A DNA stretch of 64,000 bases. It comes from Phoebastria nigripes (lineage: Eukaryota; Chordata; Aves; Procellariiformes; Diomedeidae). The position numbers were made by a program, and so were the translations under genes. Under the pieces are notes generated by a model. That model saw only the letters and a list, made by a program, of their open reading frames with translations, did not search any database and was not told where the DNA came from. The stretch spans positions 105,727 to 169,726 of the forward strand of contig JAYKAV010003060.1 in the NCBI GenBank assembly GCA_035582835.1. Direction: 5' to 3'. Shown here piece after piece: positions 1 to 25,500 of this stretch. Position 1 is the first letter of the stretch, and the number at the start of each line of letters is the position of its first letter.

Positions 1-211
1 TTAGGAAAAATTTCTTTACTGAAAGAGTGGTTAATCATTGGAACAGGCTGCCCAGGGAAGTGGTNGAGTCACCATCTCCGGAAGTATTTAAAAGACATGT
101 AGATGAGGCGCTTAGGGACATGGTTTAGTGGGCATGGTGGTGTTGGGTTGACGGTTGGACTTGATGATCTTAGAGGTCTTCTCCAACCTTAATGATTCTA
201 TGATTCTATAA
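1..211 (+). repeat. CR1 LINE 3' end fragment
   Basis: The segment has the conserved CR1 3' terminal region: 'ggaacaggctgcccaggga', then 'ggacttgatgatcttagag' and 'cttctccaacctt', ending in the tandem ATTCTATG-like repeat (atgattctatgattctata). Orientation is +. The 5' part continues beyond the left edge of the window or is truncated. This is a non-autonomous dead copy with no coding capacity here. Confidence 0.9.
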
Positions 212-1004
212 TTTAAGCCTGCTCTAATCAGAAAGCCTGGCATTTATGAATATTACGCCTCTCTTCTAAGGGATCTCCAAAATTTGTGCTCAATGATTTG
301 CTTCTCTGTATGGCAAGTAACAGAACACTGCTACCTGGTGGAAATCTTGAGTTTATGCAAGAAATTAGAAAGTAAGTCTAGAAAACTTGAGAACTCTTTT
401 TCACAGAAAATATTTTCACTTTCGGGCAAGGTGGGAATCAATATTATGAACTATGTTGCATATTACTTACCTAAAGCCACATTTAGATGTTTTTAGCATA
501 AATTGAACAGAATATTGCACATGTGCTAAACCAGGTGGAATTCAGTATAGAAGGGAAATGGTCTTGGCCCGTTGCTGTTCCCCAGGCAATGAAGGATTTA
601 GGTTTTCAAATACTGATGTGCTGAAGTGCAAATAACAGAGGACCGTGGGGTGTGCACCCTTTTTTCTAGAGAACAAATAGTCTGGAAGAATATAAATAGC
701 ACTAAATTAAACCGTGCCAATTATAAAAATGTCTCAATATTCTAGTTCAATTTTTTTCCCGATTAAATAAATTGAAAGGAATTATTCCAAGTAAATTGAA
801 ATTCTTTCCAAAATGAAATATCTTAGATTTTATATTTTTGAATATTTAAAAATTGAATTTGTGTACATTTCACTGTCATTTATATGAAGAGGTTTCATTC
901 TGAAAAATGAAATATTTTTAATTTCTCCGTCCGTTCCCAAATTTTATTTTGATTCGTTAGATGTGTGTTTGTGAGCTGCTTTGCTTGACTTGAATATTCA
1001 TTTT
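212..1004. other. AT-rich sequence upstream of DLD, no gene seen
   Basis: About 800 bases between the CR1 end and the CpG island. It is AT-rich, with only short chance open frames (the longest about 70 codons, with no recognisable content). I see no exon, repeat family or RNA gene in it. Confidence 0.6.
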
Positions 1005-1226
1005 AGTGCCAGGTAAGGCCACGATCGCCTGTGCAGATCCGCCCCAGGAGCGCCCTGCCCCTTTAAGTGGCTCATCTGCATGTCCCCGCCCCGGGCCCTC
1101 AGGCCCCGCCCCCGAGCGCCTCCCTCTGCGCTGTACCGGGCGGCCGCCTCTGCTAGGGGCCCTCGTCGCGCGGCGGCGCCGGCTCCTCCCGCCGCCCGCG
1201 GCCCGGCCGCCGTTCCCCCGCCCTAT

Positions 1227-1238
1227 TGCGCCTGCGCG
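1227..1238 (+). promoter_or_regulatory. NRF-1-like binding site
   Basis: TGCGCCTGCGCG closely matches the palindromic NRF-1 consensus (YGCGCAYGCGCR), with one central change. It lies about 55 bases upstream of the DLD start codon within the CpG island. NRF-1 drives many nuclear genes for mitochondrial proteins, so a site here would fit DLD. The assignment is inferred from sequence match and context. Confidence 0.5.
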
Positions 1239-1293
1239 AGTCCGCGGAGTCCTTGGAGCGGCGGCTGAGGGGCGCAGGCCGAGCGCGGCGGAT

Positions 1294-16090
<14,797 letters not shown>

Positions 16091-16463
16091 AATGAAAGAG
16101 CAGATCTTTGTACGTGTATAGTACATCTCTGAAAATGGACTGTGGGCCCTTATGGAAGGCTGAGTCTGAGGATTTTAGGACTGAATTAAGTGAATCTGCA
16201 TTTTAAACATCAAATATTTAAACAAGTAGAGTTTGGAACAAGTGGAATTATCCAGTCTCTGTGAATTAAATACTTAAAATTACATGTTTATTTACATGAT
16301 GAATGTTGCAGAAAAACAGCCTGACAGAACTCTTCTCTTTTTCAAAACCAAACATTTCGCTGCTGCATGGGATTATCGGGTGTGCTGGTCAAAACTCTGA
16401 ATAAGTATCCAGCATACCTGGTGTTTTCTTATTTGAAGTAGTGATAGACTAAACCAGTTGAAT

Positions 16464-16511
16464 GCTGGCACTTACAATGCCGCTGGCACTTAAAATGCCA
16501 CTGTCACTTCC
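16464..16511 (+). repeat. 18-bp tandem repeat, about 2.6 units, in DLD 3' UTR
   Basis: GCTGGCACTTACAATGCC (16464-16481) then GCTGGCACTTAAAATGCC (16482-16499), then a degenerate partial unit starting actgtcacttcc. One substitution separates the two full units. Confidence 0.8.
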
Positions 16512-17020
16512 GCACAAAAATGTGTTTCCTTCTGAAAGGATTAACTTAAGTGTTTAACCTACTTCTTACATACAAGTACCAAAACTTGTTTTGACCTAGT
16601 AGTGTTAGGATGTTGGGAGAAGAGGGGCTCATATAGATCAATTAAAACTATATTGACTTTGTAAAGAGAAAATTATTCTGTGTGTATGATTCTCCACACG
16701 TCATGTTTTCATATTGAAAACTCATCAGGGGAAAAATCGAGTGCTGATGGGGAAATGAAAGATTGAAGGAAAATGAATCTTACTGCTACTTAATCTTTTT
16801 TTGTTTTTAAAGCTTCCATTGTCCAACTCTCTTAAACTTGAAACGCTAAAACTGGGTAGTGAAGCAGTGCTTGCTGTTAAGTGCTATGACATGAGGGTTA
16901 TTCCGCACCTTCCACACATAAGGGCTGCAGTGTCAGCTCTCCACATAATTAAGACATACTTCTCTTCTTCTGTCTTCTATTTTGTGCTCTCTTTCTGTCT
17001 CTTCTGTAGCAAGAGAGCTC

Positions 17021-17026
17021 AATAAA
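17021..17026 (+). promoter_or_regulatory. DLD: Candidate poly(A) signal of DLD
   Basis: AATAAA, followed within about 25-45 bases by T/G-rich sequence (gggtcttcttgggttttgtt), the usual downstream element. It is the first canonical hexamer after the stop codon. A second AATAAA lies at 18049-18054. Confidence 0.65.
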
Positions 17027-17044
17027 TATTTAATGTGGCTGGAG

Positions 17045-19085
17045 GGTCTTCTTGGGTTTTGTTTGCTGATCGGCCCTCTTATTCCTTTTAGTGTCTAGGT
17101 TGTCGAAATCATGAAGAAACTCACCAACAAATGGCATCTTTGGAAGATCCCTAACATGTATATGGAATGTGCCCAATTCCAGTAGCTCATTTTAAATTTT
17201 GTTTTGCAGGGTGCCATTTCTTTTTTTTTTTTTTTGTTTTGTTTTGTTTTGTTAGGCTCTTCCACTGTGAAGAAAACCTTAATATCTGCTGGTATTGTGC
17301 ATGTCCTTCTTCATTATGCCAATGGCATGATAGATGAGAAATGTACATTCAGAAAATGGTTCAAAAGCTACTTGGTTTTGTGTATAGACAAGATGGCTAT
17401 ATCCTTCTACCTTTCTTTAGAGCTTCTTATTCAAGTATTGATCCATTATACATACTGTGTGATACATGCCAATGTTACCATTTTATTAAGATACCAGTTA
17501 ATCAACAAAAAACAGTGATACTGTTCTTCGTTTTGTTTTGTTTTGTTTTTTAACTCCTGTTTTAAATGTAGATGGGGTTAAACCATGACAGCTTATTAAC
17601 CTCATCACCAGGATATGAGATAATCTGATTCATGGATATGCTGGGTTAAGTGAATTAATGTGGATCTGCTTTCAGGTGTTAGTAGGAAGTTGCTGAAGGG
17701 AAAGCAAAGGTGAGACAATAGTGAGGGAAGAAAAACTTGATTCTTCCAATAGATATTGGCATTTCGGAATCACTTCTACCTGCTGCAGGTAAATGCTATT
17801 AAGTGTTAATCTTGTGCTTTGCAAGTTCTTCCTAGAAGCCCTGCTCTTTCAGAAACAGCTTTGTGTCCANTCCCTCCACCTCCCTCAATACTTGCGGCAA
17901 TCTTACTGCAGTTCAGCCTTGAGGTTCATCAGTTACAAATTCTCATATCTCATTTTGTTCATGTTGAATGAAGTTTGGAAAGTCAAGAAAACTTTAATCA
18001 AGACTACTACTAAAATTATACTGGAGACTAGTTTCCCAGACACTTGAAAATAAAATTCAAGGCCTTAAAATTGTTACTGTATTGTTACTTCTCTTGCTGT
18101 CATTCCTGTTCTAGTTAAGTGTACAAAGAGTGTTTGTAAAGGTAAAAGTAAGATGAGCTACTGAGCCACCTGTCAATGATCTGATGGCAGTTAAGTCTGA
18201 ATGTTGCAAAGTTTGCAAATTGTATTTTTAACAGCTGCACATATACTGGCAGTGAAATGGTGTATGATGCTGGTATGGTAATCAATTCCTGTGATGGGAT
18301 TTTTTGCTGTAGCATTTGTAACCCCTGAGCATTTGGAGCTTAGGGGTGATTATTTACTTAAGCAAACTGAAGAGCGGTATGTTTAGGTGGTGATATATTC
18401 TGCCATAGTTGTCCTGACTGACTTTTGATGATGTTAGTCAAGGTTAGGTAAGGTGCTGATCAAAGTATATATGCAGATGTATTCCTCAGGTCAGAGTTAG
18501 CAGTCAGGATGTGTAAATGCATGTTGCAGTTTTGGATGCTAATTTGTGTAGCTGATGAATGTTGTCAATCAATTTGTGCAGTACTGTACAATTGTCTGAA
18601 GGTGCACTGTTCTACAGATAACTTTGAGCTTAAGTATGGTGTACTTGATGTTACTCTTGCACTTTGAAAAAAGTCTTATTTGTGTTTTGTTAAATGTAAG
18701 CTCTTCTTAGAGAGCAATGTCTGTGTACAGNTCCTTAACTGATTCACATTAAGTGCCCTGTGAACTTTTGTAGCTCCTTTTCCAGAGAGGCTTGATCCTC
18801 AAGCTTGGTTTATCATGTAAATTTGCTGCATGAAATGTAAACTACATTCACCCCTTCAGTGCTGACCTCTGTTTCCACTTCACATATCAAGTGTTTCATA
18901 ATCAGTGACATGAAACTAGTGTTAAGCCTAAATGGATATCATGCAGAGGGTAAATAATCCTTTTTGAGTACTGTGGCATAAATGCTAGCTAACTACAAGG
19001 ATGGTATTTCTTCATTCACTTGTAATTTTTCCTNTATTTCATAGTAATTGGAGCCCTTACTTAGAATTACATAGTTGGAGCCAAG
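17045..19085. other. Spacer between the DLD and LAMB1 3' ends
   Basis: About 2 kb of AT-rich sequence between the convergent genes. It contains TTTTG-type simple repeats (about 17221-17253 and 17531-17550) and a second AATAAA on the + strand (18049). Short open frames occur but none resembles a known protein. Part could belong to longer 3' UTRs of either gene. Confidence 0.6.
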
Positions 19086-19212
19086 ATTTTATTAGATCTC
19101 TAACCAGTTTGAAAACGAAGACTTGCTAAATTGATGTACCATTTCAGCTACTGAAAATAGGAAGGAACTTAATGAGTCATACCAGGGTACATACAGTGAT
19201 ACAAAAGTACTG

Positions 19213-19218
19213 TTTATT
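19213..19218 (-). promoter_or_regulatory. LAMB1: Candidate poly(A) signal of LAMB1
   Basis: AATAAA on the - strand, about 150 bases past the LAMB1 stop, followed by T/G-rich sequence. Another AATAAA occurs at 19088-19093 (-). Which is used cannot be told from sequence. Confidence 0.55.
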
Positions 19219-19368
19219 TTCAACATCAAAAAGTTACTTGTCTTTGGTTCTGTGACTTGAAAGTCAATATAAAACCTGTTCACTTTATCAGGTCTTAGTG
19301 TAATGTCAAAAAGAAGTAGTGTAATACTTGTAAAATCCATCCTGAACACAAGCATTTCCTGCTCCNGT

Positions 19369-19505
19369 TTATAAGCAAGTGCTATAAACAGCAACCTTCT
19401 GGCTGATTGTCTGTAAGAGGGAGCGAACTGTCTCTTCCAGCTCCACCAACTGCTTGGCTTTATCTTCCAGAACTTTTTGATTGTTTTCATATGTATTTTC
19501 CAAGT
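19369..19505 (-). CDS. LAMB1: LAMB1 exon 34 (coding part): C-terminus
   Basis: [18 protein letters not shown] through [10 protein letters not shown], then TAA (19371-19369). This is the end of coiled coil I. The penultimate residue but one is the Cys that forms the interchain disulfide. Acceptor GACAG. An N lies three bases past the stop codon (19366). Confidence 0.96.
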
Positions 19506-22500
19506 CTGTCACCAAAGGAAGGGGAAAAACAGCTTAATTAGGGGTGTTTTAATGCAGTAAAATGTAAATCATTATCGTTATGGATAAACTACTACTCAAA
19601 TTTATTTTTATTGCAGAAGAGAATCTGATTAGGAAAAAAAAGGTCTGGAATGGCACCTTTTTGTTTCTTTAACACTGGGACATAAAGCAACAAGGAAGTA
19701 ATTTTCCATAAGTGGAAATCCAAAAGTATACTTTGATTCATGTTGAAAATAATTGTCATTCTCTGCTGTATGGTGGCTTTTACAGAAGAGTGAAATGTTT
19801 TGGCTTGTTATGGTTAAGACTATTCAGTGAGTCTTTGTAACTGTGCAGGAGCAGCTAAGGGGAAGAATGAGTTCCTGGCCTGGCAAAAACAGAAGGAAAA
19901 CTTAGCTCCCTCCCTGGTACTTATGGGCAGATTGCCCCTTCCTGTTTCAATCAACTTTAATTGGCAATGGGAAATGTTAAATTAATCTGTAAACTGGAAC
20001 TGATGTATCCTGATTACCTTTTGTTTTAATAGCTTTCCAGGGTGGGGTGGGGGTNGTATTGTTTGAAGATGGGGGGGCTTGCTTGAACAGGTTAGTCCTT
20101 GTCCTAAGCATGGTAGCTGTGTTCCTTCCCTGTAGTGGTTCTTGGAGTAGTGATAGGTGCCATACCAGAAGTTTGTGTCTCACTGTAAGTTTCAGCTTTT
20201 TTATAGAAATCTTTGATTCAAAAGACTGTTGTGTCCAAAAGAATAAGGAAAGCAGATCAAACTTCAGTAACAAAGAATTAACTTCCATTTTTTTTCCTTA
20301 CTGCTGATGAATAGTCGGTTTAACAGCATGACATTGCTTCATATTCTAAGATGACAACTTGCCGCCTCAGAACAGCCTTACCTTTGAGCAGCTGGAGTTT
20401 GCTGTTTGCTTGAGCCAGCAAGGCTTTAGCTTCATCTTGCAACATGCCAGCTTTTCTCCTAGCATCAGCCGACTCTTCTGTCTTCTTGGCAATGAGATCT
20501 TCCACTGTTTTATACTTGTCGTTCAGCTCGGTATTGAGGACCTGTTGTTCCAGATTCAAGCACAAGATGGAGCTCATTCAAAAGACAATGCAGTGGGAGT
20601 TTGCATTTCCTCCCTCTATCTTTTCTAATCTGGGTGTAAGGAGAGACTACACTGTTAGCTCAGTTAACAAAAGCAGAAACAGTGTTGGGGTATTTCCTAC
20701 TTAATATTCAGGACTCTTGAGAGTTGGGGTGAAGACTCATTAGTTGCCCTTCTGCAGATCTGTGGCTGTTTTANGGCTTTAATACCAACACTTGGCAAGG
20801 ATTTACGGGATTCAGTTACACAATTCTGTAACTAATGGAAGCCATGGCCCCTAGTACAGCTGGAAAGCTGCATATGGTAAGGAACTGGCACTGCTTCTGG
20901 TTGAATGCTTGCATTTGGGGAGTAATACCCTTGTTATTCTTTCAGTAACGAGAACAGCTGCCTAGTTTGTGTAGGTGAAGGTGCTGGAGAAGTCATGAGG
21001 TTGGTTTTTCAGCTGTGCTTTTCTCTGTGAGGTTAAGATTAAGAAGTCCTATGACCCAACTGAATTCAATCAATAAGCAAGTTAACAAGCTGTAGCAGTA
21101 CTGGAAGTCTCTTGTGTTTACTTGATAGCCATCTGAAATACTACTTAGTGTTTGGAAATAATTGATTTGATGGATAATACATCTCTCCTGGCAGAAAATG
21201 CTTCTCTGGAGACTGATGGGCTAACTACAGACAACAGATTGGAGCAATGAAATTCCTTTGGCAGATTTGTCTATTTTTTGTTAACGAGCATTCTTTTGCT
21301 ATTATGAAGGTGTGTAGCAGACATTGGGAGCAATGTCATATGGTCACAGAGCAGATTTTGCATCTCTGATATTTAGAAATGACTCTGGTTTTATATTGAG
21401 CTAACGATTTTCTTGTTGCTTGATTCTGTATATGCCAAATTCTGGGTTGTTTGTCCTGAACTCATCATTGTCATAGAACCATAAATGCTCTATGGAAGGG
21501 GAAAAAAAATTACTAGTTTTCCTGTGGCAGATAGTAAAGCTGAGGGACAGAAACAAACTTATGAAGGGCTGACAGGGAGACAGCATGACAGGTTTCCTGC
21601 AGCTATTTTTGAACCTGAAAACTTCCCAATACTTCTTTCTCTCTGTATATGGTACCAAAGTAAGTAAAAAGCAGCTATCTTTGGTAAGTGCATTAAGTGC
21701 TGCTTTTTTTGTTGCCAGTACTTGACCAGTAAATGAAATGGATCACATGTATTCACTAATGTTCCTTTAGCCAAACCTGGGGTGAGAGTTTTTTTGGCTT
21801 TCCCTTAGCATCTTTCCTGAGCTTCTCACCTTTTTAACTTCTTCCGCATTTTGTTTTGCAGTAACAATTTTTTCTTCTATATTGTCCACATTCTCTGAAT
21901 TTGTAGCAGCCTTTTGCTTAAGGTCTTCAACACTCTTCTCTAGCTCAAACAGACGTAAGGTAGCATTGTTCAGTGTTTCTTCAGATGCTGCATTTTCAGA
22001 TTCAATCTAAGAAAGAGGGACAACAGTTACATTTTCAAAAGACACTGAATATAATAGTACNCTTTCTGGATAAGCCCTGATCAACTAATTAGTTCATGTC
22101 CATAGATCTGCTATAAAAACCAGTGTTTCAGTTTTGTTACAAATGGCCAATTGCAGTCAGGATGAAAGAGCCCACTGCTTGAAGATGGGGTACATATGGG
22201 GCTGCAAAAGCATTAAGGAACATGGTTAAAAAATACCTGATTGTACTACACATGCAAGAGTTGCCTAATCCACAGGCAAAATGGAAGTTTTGACATTTGA
22301 CTCCATCATGTAATAACAGACTTGTGAAGCTGCATATCTTCTAAGCTGGCCAAGCTTCATGGGTATAGATAGCACTATGGTCTCATAAGGGCTATGAGAT
22401 GAAGTCTGAAAATACATTACCTGACAAGACTACAGCANTTACCACTTTAATCCAACATTCGCTTATTTTAGTCTCGTGCGGCAGTGGTGGATGACACTAG

Positions 22501-25500
22501 TAGCATGGCTACACCAATACACTACCAATGTGGTGACAGGTTATGACTTTCCAGGGATCTTGGCACACCTGCTGTGTTAGAGCGCTGCACTCCTGCTCAT
22601 TTAACTTCAGTGGTGCAGGATATGGGGTGAGAAAAGCCTTTTGTTGTTTTGTTTTGAAGAGCAAATGGTCCCCTAGCATCTGTCATACTAAATCAAAGGT
22701 TTGTGAAGGCAAGAATGGTTTAGATTCATTTTAAGTGCTGTCTTTGATTTGCAGTACCCAAGAGCCTTCCCTAGACAGGCTTACATCAGTTTCTAAATAT
22801 CAGACTTCGTGCTGTTTCTGTATCTTAAGAAATACTCGTAAAGAACTCACCGAGGTCAGCAGGTCTTGAGTTCCTTTAATATCTTCATCAGCTTGTTTGA
22901 TGGCTTTTTCAGCTGCATTTTGAGCTTTTTCAGCTTCTTCCAGTGCTGCTTTCACCATGTCTGCAGTGACTTTAACATCTGTTGCACCTTTGCTGTGGAG
23001 CGAAACTATGTTAATGCTATTCAGGAGCGATGTATCCCAACAAAGAGGAAATCGGGCAAAAACACCAGGAGGCCTGCATGGGTGAACAAGGAGCTCCTGG
23101 ACATACTCAAACACAAAAAGGAAGCCTNCAGAGGGTGGAAGCAAGGACAGGTAGCCTGGGAGGAATACAGAGAAACTGTCTGAGCAGCCAGGGATCAGGC
23201 TTATAAGAAAGATAGGGACAGACTTTTTAGCAGGGCCTGTTGCGACAGGGCAAGGGGGAATGGCTTTAAACTAAAAGAGGGTAGATTTAGACTGGATATA
23301 AGGAAGAAATTTTTTATGCTGAGGGTGGTGAAACACTGGAACAGGTTGCCCAGAGAGGTGGTAGATGCCCCATCCCTGGAANCATTCAAGGTCAGGTTGG
23401 ACAGGGCTCTGAGCAACCTGATCTAGTTGAAGATGGCCCTGCCCACAGCAGTCCCTTCCAACCCAAACTATTCTGTGATTCTAAAAATGCTTTTACTTGG
23501 AACTGGAAAAAGAACTAGTCATACACTGCAAAGGGCCATTTTTGCCCCTTAGCGAAGGAATGAGAATCTGCATTGGGCTAAGTTAAATTCTGCATTTTCT
23601 GATAAAATGAAATGAAAGTCTCGTTCAAGCTCTTGGTGATGGAAAACAGCTAATACAGAACAGNGTTGCATACCTTGCTTTTTTAGCTTCCTCCAGTAGC
23701 ATTTCAGCTCTGGCAATGTCTCCAGCGCTCTGCTGCAGAATGACCTCAACATCAGAAAGGCTTTCTATACGCTCACGAATATCTTCTGTCAGGGCTTGCA
23801 GCTGCTGGGGAGTGCTTGGCATCTCCATGTTCAGCACTTCATTAGCCACTGCCTCGATGCTATCCAGGTCAGCACTGTCTTCTAGCAGATGGACACAAAT
23901 GACAAAGATGTAAGTAAAAGCTTCCCCCTGTCAAGTCTCAGTACTCCAATTCTTGTCCAACTGCTCCCATAAGAAGGAAAATCATGGGAAAACTTCCTCC
24001 CCCGGACTTACAGAAAATTAAGGTGTTAAAACTGCTTCCTTAGGGTGAAACTTCCCTCTCAGGAGAGGCCCAGCAGGCNCGTAGCCCCTGCTGGCATAGT
24101 TCTCTTGGAAGCCATTTGAAGATCTCTGTGATTAGCTACACCACGCTGGGGCTGTGGAGGGGAGATGCGAGCCCACAGGAAACGAAGCCAACAGTTGCAC
24201 ATAAATGTATTTGTGCTAACAGTATACTCAGCNTTGTGCAAACAGGGAAGGAATGGGTTTGCCATGCTGCCGCTTGCTAGCAAACAAGGCCCTCATTTAA
24301 CCTCTACCTGCTTTCTTACAGAGAGATAAACTCAGTTTCAGACTTTCCTCCCCTTTAATAGTACTTTGTCTTTCTAGCCAGAACTTATGAACACACTTGG
24401 CAAGCTACAGCAGTACAACAGCCTCAGCTGAAACGAACACAACAACATGCTACAGTTTGCTCTCACTTTCCTATTGTCTTGGTTTTCTCTTGGTTCCAGA
24501 TTTCATCATACACACTAAGTCTGGCTGAAGGCAGGGGGATGACACACAACTATTGCATTACCCCTTAGAAGATGATTCAGAGCTAAAGATAGTTTTCACA
24601 AACTCAGACTTAAAATATAATTTAAATGTAAGGTTTTTACGCATTAGGAAGTCTCTAATTTGTTTAATAAGATTCCTCAGATCTTCATTGCTTCTGTCCA
24701 CTTGTTCTTTTGTAGCATTGGTTTTGAGCAAAACTTCTTGTGCATTTTGTTTTGCTTCATCAGCTCTCTGTTTTGCCTCAGAAACCTAAAGAGGAAAAGA
24801 GAAGGCTTGATTGCATATTTACTTATGCTTTAAGGCCTGGTTTAAAACAAAAATTCAGTTGGAGTCAGAGATAATAGTAATGAGAAATGCTTTTTCTCAT
24901 AAAACTCACAGAACACATTTAAAAGCTGGCCATGATCCATACCACCAATCCTAGTTTAAACAACTCAGGCTAATGTTTAGAGTTATCCATGAAGTTTCAC
25001 TTTAACAAGCTCCTTTTCTGAGGATCTTTACAAGCATGATGAAGTTACACAACTGAAAAGAAGTATTTTGAAGTAAGCCAGGCACATATTTTGTCAATTA
25101 GGGTCTAAACTTGTGTTACAACTAAAAGATTTTTTTTTTAAATATCAAACAATTGATTTGGCGTATTACCATTCTGGAGAGTTGCTCAACTTCTGCTAGT
25201 GCACTGAGGATGTCTCTGTCAAAATCCATGGCTTTCTGCCAGGCGTTGTGAGCTACGGTCACCAGCCCGTCACAGCCAGGTCCTCCACACTTCTTCTTTC
25301 CATCATCTGTTCGACAGTTTAAACCGCCACACTCGGACTCAGCACAAGAGGCTCCTGTGGGAGTGCCACACGTCTGCAGAGGCACATTAGACAAGGAAGA
25401 TAGTCACAGCTTTATTTCTATTGCTGAGCTGCGAGGGGGATCGAGTAGGACACTGCTCTACCATGACAGAAGCACTGTGGTGTTTCAGCCCCTTGCAGTA

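Larger units (their letters stand above)
16091..17040 (+). other. DLD: DLD 3' untranslated region (predicted)
   Basis: Sequence between the DLD stop codon and the region after the AATAAA at 17021-17026. It includes an 18-bp tandem repeat (16464-16511). The length, about 950 bases, is a prediction; an earlier ATTAAA-like element near 16265 or the AATAAA at 18049 could give shorter or longer forms. Confidence 0.6.
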
